From Leyella lascolaii (GTDB taxonomy: Bacteria; Bacteroidota; Bacteroidia; Bacteroidales; Bacteroidaceae), in assembly GCF_900079775.1 (NCBI RefSeq), contig NZ_LT556049.1:32468-96467 (forward strand): DNA of 64,000 bases, read 5' to 3'. Positions 9,001-16,375 of this stretch are shown piece after piece (the stretch's first letter is position 1; the number at the start of each line of letters is the position of its first letter). Position numbers and translations under genes: made by a program. The notes below the pieces were generated by a model, which saw nothing but the letters and a program-made list of their open reading frames with translations, had not been told where the DNA came from and ran no database searches.

Positions 9001-10019
9001 CGTTGCTCCATCACGTAGTCCCAGGTGTATATCTCGTCCTCCTTGAAATCGTCCAGTAGGTTGAACGGTGTTCCTGACAAGCGCAGGACTTTTGTATCGT
9101 CCTTGACCAGTTCCGCCATCACCGCCTTGCCCAGTTCCGTCTGTGTGCCCTCGTGCGCCTCGTCCACGATAATCAAGTCCCAAGGCGTGGCGAACACTTC
9201 ATTGTTCTTATCGAAGTTGCCGCCCACCAGTTCCGAGCCGCGTAAGTCCTGCATAGAAGCGAAATAAACGTAATGCAGACCGTTAGCCTTTGTCCGCCGT
9301 TCAAGGCTCTCGTGACTGTCCCCGTTGTTCTTCGAGCCGTAGGCAAAATCACTCCGGTCATAAAATATCTTGCCGAAGTCCTCGAACCATCCGCTGTCCA
9401 CCACGGGACGGTGGGTCAGAATGAGTGTCCGCCGGAAATCCATGTCCTTGACCACCTGCAAGGCGGACAGGGTCTTGCCGAAACGCATCTTGGCATTCCA
9501 CAGCATCTGATTGCTTTTCTTGAACTGCCGCTTGGTCTTGTCGATGGCTTCCCGCTGCTCGGGACGGAAGATGATTGGGCTTCGCCCGTATGCCACCTCT
9601 CCCGGCAAAAGGGATTCCTTGCCCTCCTTGACGGCTGCGATGGCACGTTTCACAACATCCAAGTTGGTGATGAACCATTCGTTGGCTCCGTTCACCTTGT
9701 CAAACACTTTCTTCTTTACGCCGGAACGCTCCAATACGACATGGACTTCCTTGTCGTTGAATGAACGCAAGCCTCCCCGGTTGTAGAGAGCCAACTCGGT
9801 GTAAAGCAACTCATAGCGGATGCCTGCCGTCTGCGTGTATTGGTTGATGCGTTTCCTTGCCGCCTCGTTCAAGGGCTTGCTGTTCGGTGCCAGCCCGATG
9901 ACGTTCCCGTCGTCACAGGTGGCCTCGCCTATTTTCAGACAGCCCTCGTGTTCGGCATCGTTGATGCGGAACACATATATCAGCTTCAGTTTCAGGGAAG
10001 AGAAGTATTTCATAGGCAT
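6081..10019 (-). CDS. Restriction-modification fusion: GIY-YIG-like nuclease, SF2 helicase, Eco57I-type N6-adenine methylase
   Basis: 1312 residues. Residues ~12-110 look like a GIY-YIG (T5orf172-type) nuclease: LIYVFRI then CLKIGEAT as the two core strands, followed by a conserved Arg helix. Residues ~150-560 form an SF2 translocase: Walker A-like MRFGKTLSAL at ~178-187, DEAH at 286-289, LSGTPF at ~314-319. A charged coiled coil is at ~675-715. The C-terminal methylase has a motif X-like TPWRVV, a motif I-like LEINSKSG (~870) and the catalytic NPPY at ~990, followed by MPARWYAGG. It probably cuts unmethylated DNA and methylates adenine, with ATP-driven translocation. It starts immediately after the stop of the upstream subunit. 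Assignment of nuclease and helicase is by motif only. Confidence 0.85.
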   Translation of the reverse strand: MPMKYFSSLKLKLIYVFRINDAEHEGCLKIGEATCDDGNVIGLAPNSKPLNEAARKRINQYTQTAGIRYELLYTELALYNRGGLRSFNDKEVHVVLERSGVKKKVFDKVNGANEWFITNLDVVKRAIAAVKEGKESLLPGEVAYGRSPIIFRPEQREAIDKTKRQFKKSNQMLWNAKMRFGKTLSALQVVKDMDFRRTLILTHRPVVDSGWFEDFGKIFYDRSDFAYGSKNNGDSHESLERRTKANGLHYVYFASMQDLRGSELVGGNFDKNNEVFATPWDLIIVDEAHEGTQTELGKAVMAELVKDDTKVLRLSGTPFNLLDDFKEDEIYTWDYVMEQRAKQEWDRVHQGDPNPYAALPVMNIYTYDLGRLLKEFADEDVAFNFREFFRVNEDGGFVHERDVPAFLNLLTKEDKDSCYPFANEEYRGIFRHTLWMLPGVKEAKALSALLQRHPVFQYFNIVNVAGDGDEDEESRDALEAVNNAIGKDPDATRTITLSCGRLTTGVSVPAWTAVFMLSGSYNTAASSYMQTIFRVQTPATINGRVKEQCYVFDFAPDRTLRVLAETAKISAKAGKTSQNDRKIMGDFLNFCPVISIEGSRMDKFDVPRMLEQLKKVYVERVVRNGFEDNSLYNDELLKLGDLELQEFDDLKKIIGQTKAMPKTNQVDINNQGLTGEEYEEKEKLEKKSKKELTEEEKRRLEELKKKTKNREAAISILRGISIRMPLLIYGAELENEDEEITIDNFAEKIDPRSWQEFMPKGVSKQKFNTFKKYYDPDIFRAAGKRIRAMAKAADKLSVEKRIGRITDIFSTFRNPDKETVLTPWRVVNMHLGDCLGGYNFFDKEYEYTLYEPRFIDHGKVTAEVFTSDARILEINSKSGLYPLYMAYGIYRARLKDSTISADTLEEQQAVWDKVVAENIFVVCKTPMAKSITKRTLVGFRKTKVNTRYFEDLINQIKNKPQNFIEKMAKGRSFWKANDDDNMKFNAIVGNPPYQVMDGGTDRGAVPVYQYFMNIAKRVHPDYISLIMPARWYAGGRGLDEFRSDMISDTHLSQLHDYELSKDLFPTVDIAGGLCTFLWDANYNGTCKVTNYNALKDITANRYLNQFDTLIRSNAAVSILEKITSKSISYLNSLVLSINPFGFRTYFRGSDKGDVKILTSKGWAKVYRTDISKGIEYIDQFKIIVGRFVPSNGEMSVKPGEGYRVLTEPQILSPAEINTETYIDTAVFCTLEEATNYKKYLLTKFARFFLRQGITSVNVTKECFAFVPIQDFTINGDINWSGTIPEIDQQLYIKYHLTDEEIAFIEKMIKPMQ

Positions 10020-11039
10020 TCATTTTAGGAGGTCGATATATTTGATTCGCTTGCCTTTGCGTCCGGTCTGAGGATCTTTGGCCCGCCAGTCCTTGATAAG
10101 GCAATACGTCCCGTTGTGCTTGAATATGTTATCCGTTCTGCATCCCTCGCAAGGAGTGACAATTTCCTTGCTTTCACCGAAAAGGGACACTTCCGTGTGT
10201 ACCTTGTCCTTGCAACTCCCGGGGACAACGCCTTTCAGCCCGTCCATCTGCCACACGTTCCACGAGATAATATAGGCGATGTAATTGATGGATTTTTGCA
10301 AAGGGTTCTTGCCGAATTTGGCACGGTAATACTCGATGAAAGAATAGAGCATGGACTCACGGGCGATGAGCAGGCTGTCACCCTGCCATTCGTAAGCGTA
10401 TGTACTCTTGTAGGCTTCCTGTGCAGCTTCCAGCCACAGGCCGGAAGTGTCTGTATTCTCGCTGACGACCCGCAGTTTCCGGTCAAGCAGGCCTATACGC
10501 TCGACGATGGGAATGACAGCCCCAGTGGTGGTATCATAGCGGCTGACTATATAGGGAGCTTCGCCACAGGTGATTTCAAGACGGGTGTCACGCACATAGT
10601 CTTTCCATGTTTTTCCTTCGGGAAAAGTTATCTTGTCAGAATTCGTTGTCCATCCGTACGTGCCATCCTCTGACGTGTATTCCGTGTTGAACACGTCTTT
10701 CCTGCCGAACCACGCTTCATCAATGAGGTTGTTCTGCGCGTTGCACACCCATGAAGGGGTGAACACCTCCGCCATGTCCCGTACACGCGCCGACTGGGTG
10801 TCCCTGTGCTTCAGGATGCGTGGCATGATGACCTGTCCGTTTTCGCCCGTAATAAGCCCCGGCAATATCGGGTCATGGTAGCCATACCCTTCGCCGAGGT
10901 GTTCATAATCGGAAGTTGCCCAGAAGATATTGCACACGGCATCGCCCCTGCTCGTCGTATGGTCTTTGAGCAGGGTCGCCAACAGTTCCGGAGAAGCCCG
11001 GAGGATGTCGTTCTCCAATATGTCCGCTATGTCTGGCAT
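10020..11039 (-). CDS. Restriction-modification subunit, methylase-like without NPPY
   Basis: 339 residues, first gene of a two-gene operon with the 1312-residue fusion (stop and start codons abut at 10019/10020). Residues 91-95 are EVFTP, as in motif X of N6-adenine methylases, and 154-161 are LEITCGEA, which resembles the AdoMet-binding motif I. The position where NPPY would be expected reads ISWNVWQMDGL, so the catalytic motif is missing. Two Cys pairs near the end (PGSCKDK, PCEGCR) could bind a metal. It is often annotated as restriction subunit M; it more likely serves in DNA recognition or AdoMet sensing. Its leader has two competing hairpins. Confidence 0.8.
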   Translation of the reverse strand: MPDIADILENDILRASPELLATLLKDHTTSRGDAVCNIFWATSDYEHLGEGYGYHDPILPGLITGENGQVIMPRILKHRDTQSARVRDMAEVFTPSWVCNAQNNLIDEAWFGRKDVFNTEYTSEDGTYGWTTNSDKITFPEGKTWKDYVRDTRLEITCGEAPYIVSRYDTTTGAVIPIVERIGLLDRKLRVVSENTDTSGLWLEAAQEAYKSTYAYEWQGDSLLIARESMLYSFIEYYRAKFGKNPLQKSINYIAYIISWNVWQMDGLKGVVPGSCKDKVHTEVSLFGESKEIVTPCEGCRTDNIFKHNGTYCLIKDWRAKDPQTGRKGKRIKYIDLLK

Positions 11040-11043
11040 GTCT

Positions 11044-11083
11044 GATACGCTTGGGGCAAAGCGTATCTCCTGACGGGAGATAC
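11044..11083 (-). promoter_or_regulatory. Two mutually exclusive hairpins in the restriction operon leader
   Basis: Hairpin A pairs 11044-11052 (GATACGCTT) with 11059-11067. Hairpin B pairs 11063-11070 (GTATCTCC) with 11076-11083. They share 11063-11067, so only one can form. Hairpin A ends four bases from the ATG at 11039 and would cover the ribosome site. This is directly visible; a regulatory role is inferred. Confidence 0.55.
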
Positions 11084-11093
11084 ACTATCGGGT

Positions 11094-11102
11094 GCAAATT
11101 TA
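11094..11102 (-). promoter_or_regulatory. -7 promoter element of the restriction operon
   Basis: The minus strand reads TAAATTTGC, matching the Bacteroidota TAnnTTTG consensus. Transcription would start just upstream of the two leader hairpins. Confidence 0.6.
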
Positions 11103-11270
11103 CACATTTTTGCGAAAAATGAGCAGTTTGCACCCGGCTAAAATACACTTGACAAGCATAAAAGCAGCCAAAAATAGCCTTTGTTTTACAAGCCAACAGG
11201 AAACAATCTGATTATCAGCCTTTATTCTCTCCCGTCAGAAGCACCGCCATTGTTTTCAAACAATCCCTGC

Positions 11271-12479
11271 CTATAAGTCTTTTAGGATGATAGAGTTCGC
11301 CTTGTCTATCACCGAACCGTCCAAGGAGGCGAGATAGATACGTGTGGTTTCTTCCGAATCATGTCCCATACCTTCGCTGATGACTGAAATAGGTATGTTC
11401 TTGCTTTTGGCAATACTTGCCCATGAATGCCGGCTCACATACATGGTAAGCGGTGTCGTTATTCCGCACAGCCGGGCGATTTCCTTCAGATACTTGTTGA
11501 TACGGAACATCGTGCTCTTGTATTGGCTGCGCAAATTGATGGATGGAAGCTTGAGGATGGGAAGCAGATAATCCTCGGAACAGCCTGCCGCATATTGGGC
11601 GACAATCGCTTCCATGCAGCTTTCCCATTTGATGTGCAATTGCTGCCCCGTCTTATGCCTGCGGTAACTCAATATCCCGTTCTTCAGGTCGGACTTCTTG
11701 AGGTACGCCATGTCAATGAACGACATACCACGGGTGTAAAACGAAAAGAGGAACATGTCCCTCGCCAGTTCCCAATGCGGTTTCCCGCTCAGGTTAAGTT
11801 CCTTAATGTGCTTGATGTCTTTGAAATGGATGGCACGTTTTGGGGTCTTGTCCATTCCGGTATAGACATGCTTGAATGGATGCTTTTGCACGGTCAGCCC
11901 TTTTTCCACGGCACGGTTGTAGGCGGCACGGAGGATACGCATATAAAATGATATAGTGTTCAAAGACACGCTTTTCATCTTCAACCAAGCCTCGTATTCC
12001 ATCATCAGGTCCGCATCCATATCATCTAACTGCACATCCTTGTTGCGTCTGAAACGCATGAAACTGGATAATGCCGCCGAATAGGTTTCTGATGTCCGTT
12101 CCCTGTTTAACCGCCTTAACTGAGCGATGACCGATTCCATGAAGCTGTAGAAGGACTGCAATTCAGATATTTCACGGAAACGGCTTATGATGGCATCTGT
12201 GGAGCAACTATCTTTACAAGACAACTCTTTGATAACGGATTCCAACCTCCCCACATCCCGGTTCACTTGCTGGACAATCAACCGAAGGTGATGCTTCCTT
12301 TCTGCCGGAAGCATGGTGGGTATGTCAATCATTGACAACTTCCCGTTCCATTCGCTTTCAAATATCCGGTAGTCCGTCCTGATGTGTCGGACCACGCGGT
12401 TGTGGATCACTTGATAATAAATGCTGCCCTCCTTGCCGTCTATGGAAGAAGGACGGAATTTTGCTTTTACTGATGCCAT
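11271..12479 (-). CDS. Tyrosine recombinase (site-specific integrase), last gene of the mobilization operon
   Basis: 402 residues. The N-terminal arm-type domain (MASVKAKFRPSSIDGKEGSI) is followed by a SAM-like core-binding domain (~105-200). The catalytic domain has the Arg region FSFYTRGMSFIDMAYL, the HxxR-equivalent box YVSRHSWASIAK and the C-terminal GMGHDSEETTRIYLASLD, which carries the second His and the nucleophilic Tyr. It cuts and rejoins DNA at att or shuffling sites. It starts 5 bases after the 219-residue mobilization gene, so it is expressed with transfer functions. This is the third tyrosine recombinase of the element and is not part of the tandem pair at the right end. Confidence 0.92.
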   Translation of the reverse strand: MASVKAKFRPSSIDGKEGSIYYQVIHNRVVRHIRTDYRIFESEWNGKLSMIDIPTMLPAERKHHLRLIVQQVNRDVGRLESVIKELSCKDSCSTDAIISRFREISELQSFYSFMESVIAQLRRLNRERTSETYSAALSSFMRFRRNKDVQLDDMDADLMMEYEAWLKMKSVSLNTISFYMRILRAAYNRAVEKGLTVQKHPFKHVYTGMDKTPKRAIHFKDIKHIKELNLSGKPHWELARDMFLFSFYTRGMSFIDMAYLKKSDLKNGILSYRRHKTGQQLHIKWESCMEAIVAQYAAGCSEDYLLPILKLPSINLRSQYKSTMFRINKYLKEIARLCGITTPLTMYVSRHSWASIAKSKNIPISVISEGMGHDSEETTRIYLASLDGSVIDKANSIILKDL

Positions 12480-12484
12480 CCACG

Positions 12485-13144
12485 TTACTTTTTGTTATTG
12501 GTAATTTGTTCCACTTTCAACTTCTCCTGCATCAGGCTGTCGGAAACAGCCTTCAAATCCCTGTCATAATCGTCAGCCTCTTGGCGCAACCACTCTATGG
12601 TTTCCTCGTCACGCCGGATGTCAAACACATCGTTCAGCCAAAGGATAGTCTTTGCATCGCAACCTCCCCATGAACGAATAATCCGGAACTTCAGCGCATC
12701 GTCCGCATACTGACATCTGGACTGCCAAAGTTCGATGTTGCCCCAGATGGATAGACCGCAAACGACACCCATGACGACCAAAAAGGAAAACACCTTGCTT
12801 GACTTGATGTCGAAGCTGTGGCGGTGGATATGTTCCTGCGGTTCGTTCACCTGTCCGTTAGCACTTCGAGTAAACGATTCTTTCAAATCACGCAACAGAT
12901 TCAGAATCCGGTTTGACGTGTAGACTTCCGCCTCTCCGAATTTGGTCAGTATGGCTTTAGTCTGTTCCCGGTTTTCTCTGGCAGAAGTATTCAGCAATTC
13001 CTTTATGGGAGCCAAATCCATTGCCGGAGGCTGTCCGTCTGACTGGTTGTTGCTTACTTTCGGAGTATTCTCCAACTTGCTGTTTATACTCTTTAAGGCA
13101 CTTTTGATGTCCTCAAAGAGCGCATACACTTCGTTATTATCCAT
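12485..13144 (-). CDS. Mobilization-operon protein with one membrane segment
   Basis: 219 residues, function unknown. The N-terminal ~110 residues are charged and helical (a probable coiled coil). A single hydrophobic segment, VFSFLVVMGVVCGLSIWG, lies at ~138-155, and the C-terminal ~60 residues are again charged and helical (IEWLRQEADDYDRDLKAV). It lies 2 bases after the relaxase and 5 before the integrase, so it is in the same transcript. Similar single-TM proteins follow relaxases in Bacteroides mobilizable elements. It may tether the relaxosome to the membrane or to a helper conjugation machine; this is inference from position and topology. Confidence 0.8.
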   Translation of the reverse strand: MDNNEVYALFEDIKSALKSINSKLENTPKVSNNQSDGQPPAMDLAPIKELLNTSARENREQTKAILTKFGEAEVYTSNRILNLLRDLKESFTRSANGQVNEPQEHIHRHSFDIKSSKVFSFLVVMGVVCGLSIWGNIELWQSRCQYADDALKFRIIRSWGGCDAKTILWLNDVFDIRRDEETIEWLRQEADDYDRDLKAVSDSLMQEKLKVEQITNNKK

Positions 13145-13146
13145 GT

Positions 13147-14079
13147 TTATAAACTGATTTTACGTTGTTTCTTTTTCTTACGTTTTAACTGTTTCTCAAA
13201 ATAGTTCTCATCTGCCTGACCGTTTGTAGCATTCGGCATGAGCAAGCCTATGGAACCACTGTACAAATCATCGTTGCCCATCACTTCAGATTGCAGTGTC
13301 GGCTGTTCGGAAACCTGATTGCCCGTCATTATCCTTTGCTGTTCCTCCTGCCTGTTGGCGTTCATAGCCTCGTCTATCTTGGAATAGCTGAACCGCCTGT
13401 CAATCTTGGAGCCGCTGAACGAATAGCCGTTCTTGGAGAATATGACACCCTGTACCTCGTTCGACTTGCCTTTGTACTTGAACTGCATTTTCACTCCTTG
13501 TTTTTCCAGATTAACGGCTAACTGCCGCCAGTTACCGTATCTTGAAACTTCCGATTTAAGGAGAAAATAAAGTTCATATTTAGTCTTGTCCGGTTCTTTC
13601 AGCCGATGCAGTTTCACCTTTTCCTTGCCTTCGGATACGTACAGACCGTACTTCCGTGTCAGTTCCTTGCAGATACGTGTGCTACGTATCCGCTCGTTCT
13701 GGTCGCTGATTGTCCTGCCGTCATTAGCGATGCGGTTGAATGCGATATGCACGTGCGGATGCTCCTTATCAAAGTGGCGCACGACAAGAACCTGTGTGTC
13801 CTTTATACTCATTCTCTCCAAGTATTCCAATGCAATTCCTGCCATTGTCCGATCGGTAAGGCGGTGTTCGTCCTCTCTGGAGAATGCCAGTGCAATATGT
13901 CCGACAGGCTTCGTCACTCTCGGATTCATCCCTGACTGCGCCTCAAAACTCATGACTATCGTGTCCTTATCTTCGGAAAACAAGCCGTCACTAACAAGGA
14001 TTTCGGCATCCTTTTCCTTGTCAAGAATGTAGTTCACCACCCCCCTGAAATTACTACCCTTGACGATTTTGGCTATCAT
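13147..14079 (-). CDS. MOBP-type relaxase / mobilization nuclease
   Basis: 310 residues from the ATG at 14079, which overlaps the MobC stop codon (ATGA, 14076-14079). The longer open frame upstream only covers mobC in another frame. The N-terminus MIAKIVKGSNFRGVVNYILD is typical of Bacteroides relaxases. The three-His metal site is HPHVH at 107-111, preceded by VVRHFDKE and followed by IAFNRI. The enzyme nicks oriT, covalently holds the 5' end and pilots the strand during conjugal transfer. The C-terminal third is basic and low in complexity (KRKKKKQRK). It is coupled to mobC upstream and to the membrane protein downstream. Confidence 0.93.
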   Translation of the reverse strand: MIAKIVKGSNFRGVVNYILDKEKDAEILVSDGLFSEDKDTIVMSFEAQSGMNPRVTKPVGHIALAFSREDEHRLTDRTMAGIALEYLERMSIKDTQVLVVRHFDKEHPHVHIAFNRIANDGRTISDQNERIRSTRICKELTRKYGLYVSEGKEKVKLHRLKEPDKTKYELYFLLKSEVSRYGNWRQLAVNLEKQGVKMQFKYKGKSNEVQGVIFSKNGYSFSGSKIDRRFSYSKIDEAMNANRQEEQQRIMTGNQVSEQPTLQSEVMGNDDLYSGSIGLLMPNATNGQADENYFEKQLKRKKKKQRKISL

Positions 14080-14441
14080 AGGAAGATAAGGTTCAGAAGT
14101 TCCTCGATACGTGCCACGAGCACGCGGCACTCCACTCTCACCGTGACGAAGCCTGCGGCATTCGCCTTGTGCGCAATCTGGTTCAGATTGTTTGCCATAC
14201 CGCACAGCTTGCGGACATAATTCGTGTGTTCTGGCGTGAGCCGTTCCTTCACATGGCAGCTTCTCATACACTCGCGCAGGAATTCCCCGGCAGATATGCC
14301 TGCGCTCCGAGCCTTGCCTTTCAGGGTGTAGTAGTCCGATGTCGCCATCTTCACCGTGAGACGGTATTTCAGCTTGTCTGCCGCCTCCTTCTTGGGGCGA
14401 CCGCCCTTCTTTCTTCTATTAATTTTTTGTTTTTGTTCCAT
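14076..14441 (-). CDS. mobC: MobC-like relaxosome accessory protein
   Basis: 121 residues. A basic N-terminus (INRRKKGGRPKKEAADKLKYRLTVKM) leads into a ribbon-helix-helix-like region (ATSDYYTLKGKARSAGISAGEFLRECMRS) and a C-terminal helical part with the MobC hallmark YVRKLCGMANNLNQIAHKAN. MobC proteins bind oriT and help the relaxase open and nick it. It is the first gene of the mobilization operon, translationally coupled to the relaxase, and lies directly downstream of the candidate oriT. Confidence 0.93.
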   Translation of the reverse strand: MEQKQKINRRKKGGRPKKEAADKLKYRLTVKMATSDYYTLKGKARSAGISAGEFLRECMRSCHVKERLTPEHTNYVRKLCGMANNLNQIAHKANAAGFVTVRVECRVLVARIEELLNLIFL

Positions 14442-14487
14442 CTGTAAGATTCAAATTCTAATGTCTATAATGTTGATACTGATTAGA

Positions 14488-14582
14488 CCAACGGGATGCG
14501 GCTTCCACGAGTTTTTGAGAGTGGGAGCAGGCGGTTTCGGTATGCCCGAAACACAAACTTGCTCCCCTCAAAACTCCGTTGG
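14488..14582. other. Candidate origin of transfer (oriT): long imperfect inverted repeat
   Basis: Nested complementary arms lie upstream of mobC: CCAACGG (14488-14494) with CCGTTGG (14576-14582), GAGTTTTTGAG...GGGAGCA (14510-14529) with TGCTCCCCTCAAAACTC (14560-14576), and GGTTTCGG (14533-14540) with CCCGAAAC (14545-14552). Position next to mobC and relaxase is typical of oriT; the nick site cannot be seen. Confidence 0.55.
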
Positions 14583-14633
14583 ATTGGTTCAGAGTAACTC
14601 CGAATAACATCCCGTAAACCTGCTCCTTAATTC

Positions 14634-15077
14634 TCAGAGTTTACGCCATGCCTCGATGTCCTCCCCGTAGGTGGCAAGGTGGTGGCGGGCGATGTTCTCC
14701 ATCAGTCCCGACACGCTCATCCTGCGACTGCCGAACAGGCTGACGATGCGGTCGAGGGCATCGCGTGTGTCGCGGCTGAGGAACACGGGCTTCCGGTCTT
14801 CGATGGACGGTACCGGGAGGAACATTGCCTTGTATTCCTCCAGCGATGCCCTGCGTTGCTTGCCGCTGACACGGTGTATCACCTGCGGGCTTCCATCCGT
14901 ATTTTCCTGCACGGTTTCACCTGTTTGTTCATTCATGTTCTCATCCGTACCTGTCTGTACATCCTCGTACTCCTGTGCCGGCATACCGGCGGACTTCTGT
15001 TCTTCCACTTCCGGCTTGGTTCCCAAAAAGATTTTCAACTCTTCATCCATCGTCTGGTTGCTTACGTTCTTTCTCAT
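14634..15077 (-). CDS. DUF3408-family protein of mobile elements
   Basis: 147 residues from the ATG at 15077 (MRKNVSNQTMDEELKIFLGT). A longer open frame upstream lacks any domain and is not used. The first ~85 residues are acidic and disordered-looking. The conserved C-terminal part contains FLPVPSIEDRKPVFLSRDTR and then LFGSRRMSVSGLMENIARHHL. That arrangement, ending in a ribbon-helix-helix-like DNA-binding region, is typical of DUF3408 proteins encoded beside mobilization genes in Bacteroidota, where they are thought to bind DNA in transfer or regulation. It lies upstream of the oriT candidate and reads toward it. Confidence 0.8.
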   Translation of the reverse strand: MRKNVSNQTMDEELKIFLGTKPEVEEQKSAGMPAQEYEDVQTGTDENMNEQTGETVQENTDGSPQVIHRVSGKQRRASLEEYKAMFLPVPSIEDRKPVFLSRDTRDALDRIVSLFGSRRMSVSGLMENIARHHLATYGEDIEAWRKL

Positions 15078-15620
15078 ACTTGTTTGAATTAAATGTTTAA
15101 CAATAGTGGTCGTAGTGCGCACATTTGACCGATTATCGGCAGCAAAGGAAATGGATATAATGCAGGAAGTCAAATACTTGGATTGGCTGTGGCAACAATG
15201 TGGCATTTTGCATTTTTCATGTATGATTAGTGGTGGATGATTCACCGATTTGCCACGGAGGTAAAGAATAGCCGTTTAATATTTAAGGGCTTAATCTGAC
15301 CGGATAAGACGAAAATAAAAATGTTTTCAGGGGGCTTGATTGGAGAATCATCTTGCATACATGGTATCCGAAATGCGCCACAGGCTACCGTACCAGCGTC
15401 AAATGCTGCCACAATGATGCGGGTTGGTTGGAATCTGCCGAAGTTGGCTTTTCTTTGTACAGTCGGCAACCGGAAGGGTTGTTGCGGAATATAGAATTAA
15501 GCCAATCCCTACCACTTGCAGCCACAAGCTGCCAGTCAGTAATAAAGCCATTGTCCGATGTTGGTATTGGCTTTACTTTGCAGACAAACAGGATTACCAA
15601 CAATAAAAACAGTATATGCA
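15078..15620. other. Divergent intergenic region within the element, no supported gene
   Basis: This stretch separates the minus-strand DUF3408 gene from the plus-strand HTH gene. Short open frames occur on both strands but none has recognisable domains or good starts. It likely holds divergent promoters and perhaps sites for the excisionase-like proteins encoded next door; I cannot place them. Confidence 0.4.
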
Positions 15621-15935
15621 ATGAATGAATTTGTGATTATCTCGAAAGACGTGTTTGAAGAAATGGTCGGGAAGTTCAACCGCTTCTCCGACCGGGTGAA
15701 TGAAATCCTCGGCAAGAGGGAGGAAGGACGGCTCAGCCGCTGGATGGACAATCAGGATGTCTGCCAGCAGCTGCGTATCAGTCCGAGAACCTTGCAGACG
15801 CTTCGTGACAACGGAACGCTGGCTTACTCCCAAATTGGACATAAGATTTTCTACAAGCCGGAGGATGTGCTGCGTATCGTACGGCTTGTAGAGGACAGAC
15901 GAAAGGATGCCGCCTATCGGGGAAAGACCATCTGA
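15621..15935 (+). CDS. Excisionase-like helix-turn-helix protein
   Basis: 104 residues from ATG 15621. The N-terminal helix (MNEFVIISKDVFEEMVGKF) is followed by the winged-helix excisionase core: WMDNQDVCQQLRISPRTLQTLRDNGTLAYSQIGHKIFYKPEDVLRIV. Such MerR/Xis-like proteins bend att DNA and set integrase direction, or act as regulators, in Bacteroides integrative elements. It is followed 41 bases later by a second protein of the same type, and the tandem integrases lie beyond, so a role in excision is likely but not shown. Confidence 0.85.
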   Translation: MNEFVIISKDVFEEMVGKFNRFSDRVNEILGKREEGRLSRWMDNQDVCQQLRISPRTLQTLRDNGTLAYSQIGHKIFYKPEDVLRIVRLVEDRRKDAAYRGKTI

Positions 15936-15976
15936 ATATAATTGAATTTATTGTACCACTAAATCCACTGTAATAA

Positions 15977-16279
15977 ATGAACAAAACGATTATGACTAAC
16001 GATGAATGGGCTGTCGGCTTCATGGAGCAATTGGATTCCATGCTCAACGGCATTGAAAGCATGAACGAAAAAAGCAAGGCTTCATTCGGTAATGAACGCT
16101 TCCTGACGGACAAGGAAGTGTCGGCATGGCTCAAAGTGAGCCGACGTACCTTGCAGGATTATCGTAACAACGGGATGGTGTCCTATTACCAGTTGGGTGG
16201 TAAGATTCTCTACAAGGAATCTGACATCGAAAAGCTGGTGATGGGCGGGTATCGGAATGCTTACCGAACGGAAACATAA
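15977..16279 (+). CDS. Second excisionase-like helix-turn-helix protein
   Basis: 100 residues. After an N-terminal helix (EWAVGFMEQLDSMLNGIESM) comes the same core as in the preceding gene: FLTDKEVSAWLKVSRRTLQDYRNNGMVSYYQLGGKILYKESDIEKLV. The two are paralogues, as commonly found in pairs in Bacteroides mobile elements. It probably forms a co-transcribed unit with the upstream copy, ending at the hairpin 16302-16344. Confidence 0.85.
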   Translation: MNKTIMTNDEWAVGFMEQLDSMLNGIESMNEKSKASFGNERFLTDKEVSAWLKVSRRTLQDYRNNGMVSYYQLGGKILYKESDIEKLVMGGYRNAYRTET

Positions 16280-16301
16280 TTTTGTAAAGTGTGAAAGGAA
16301 C

Positions 16302-16344
16302 AGAAGCCGATGGAGACAGGTAAATTACCCGGCCATCGGCTTCT
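16302..16344. terminator. Hairpin terminator after the excisionase-like genes
   Basis: A 12-base stem (AGAAGCCGATGG at 16302-16313 with 16333-16344) lies between the convergent HTH and RhuM-like genes. Only a weak T tract follows (TTCTTGCATT). Confidence 0.6.
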
Positions 16345-16375
16345 TGCATTATTATCATTATAGGTACAAACAACA

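Noticed and set aside
6081..11039. BREX, DISARM or type I restriction system
   Set aside because: There is no PglZ, BrxC/L, phospholipase or separate HsdS/HsdR gene; two genes only, with nuclease, helicase and methylase in one chain.
15242..15620. Small open frames on both strands between DUF3408 and HTH genes
   Set aside because: Starts are poor, the frames conflict with each other, and no motif is visible.
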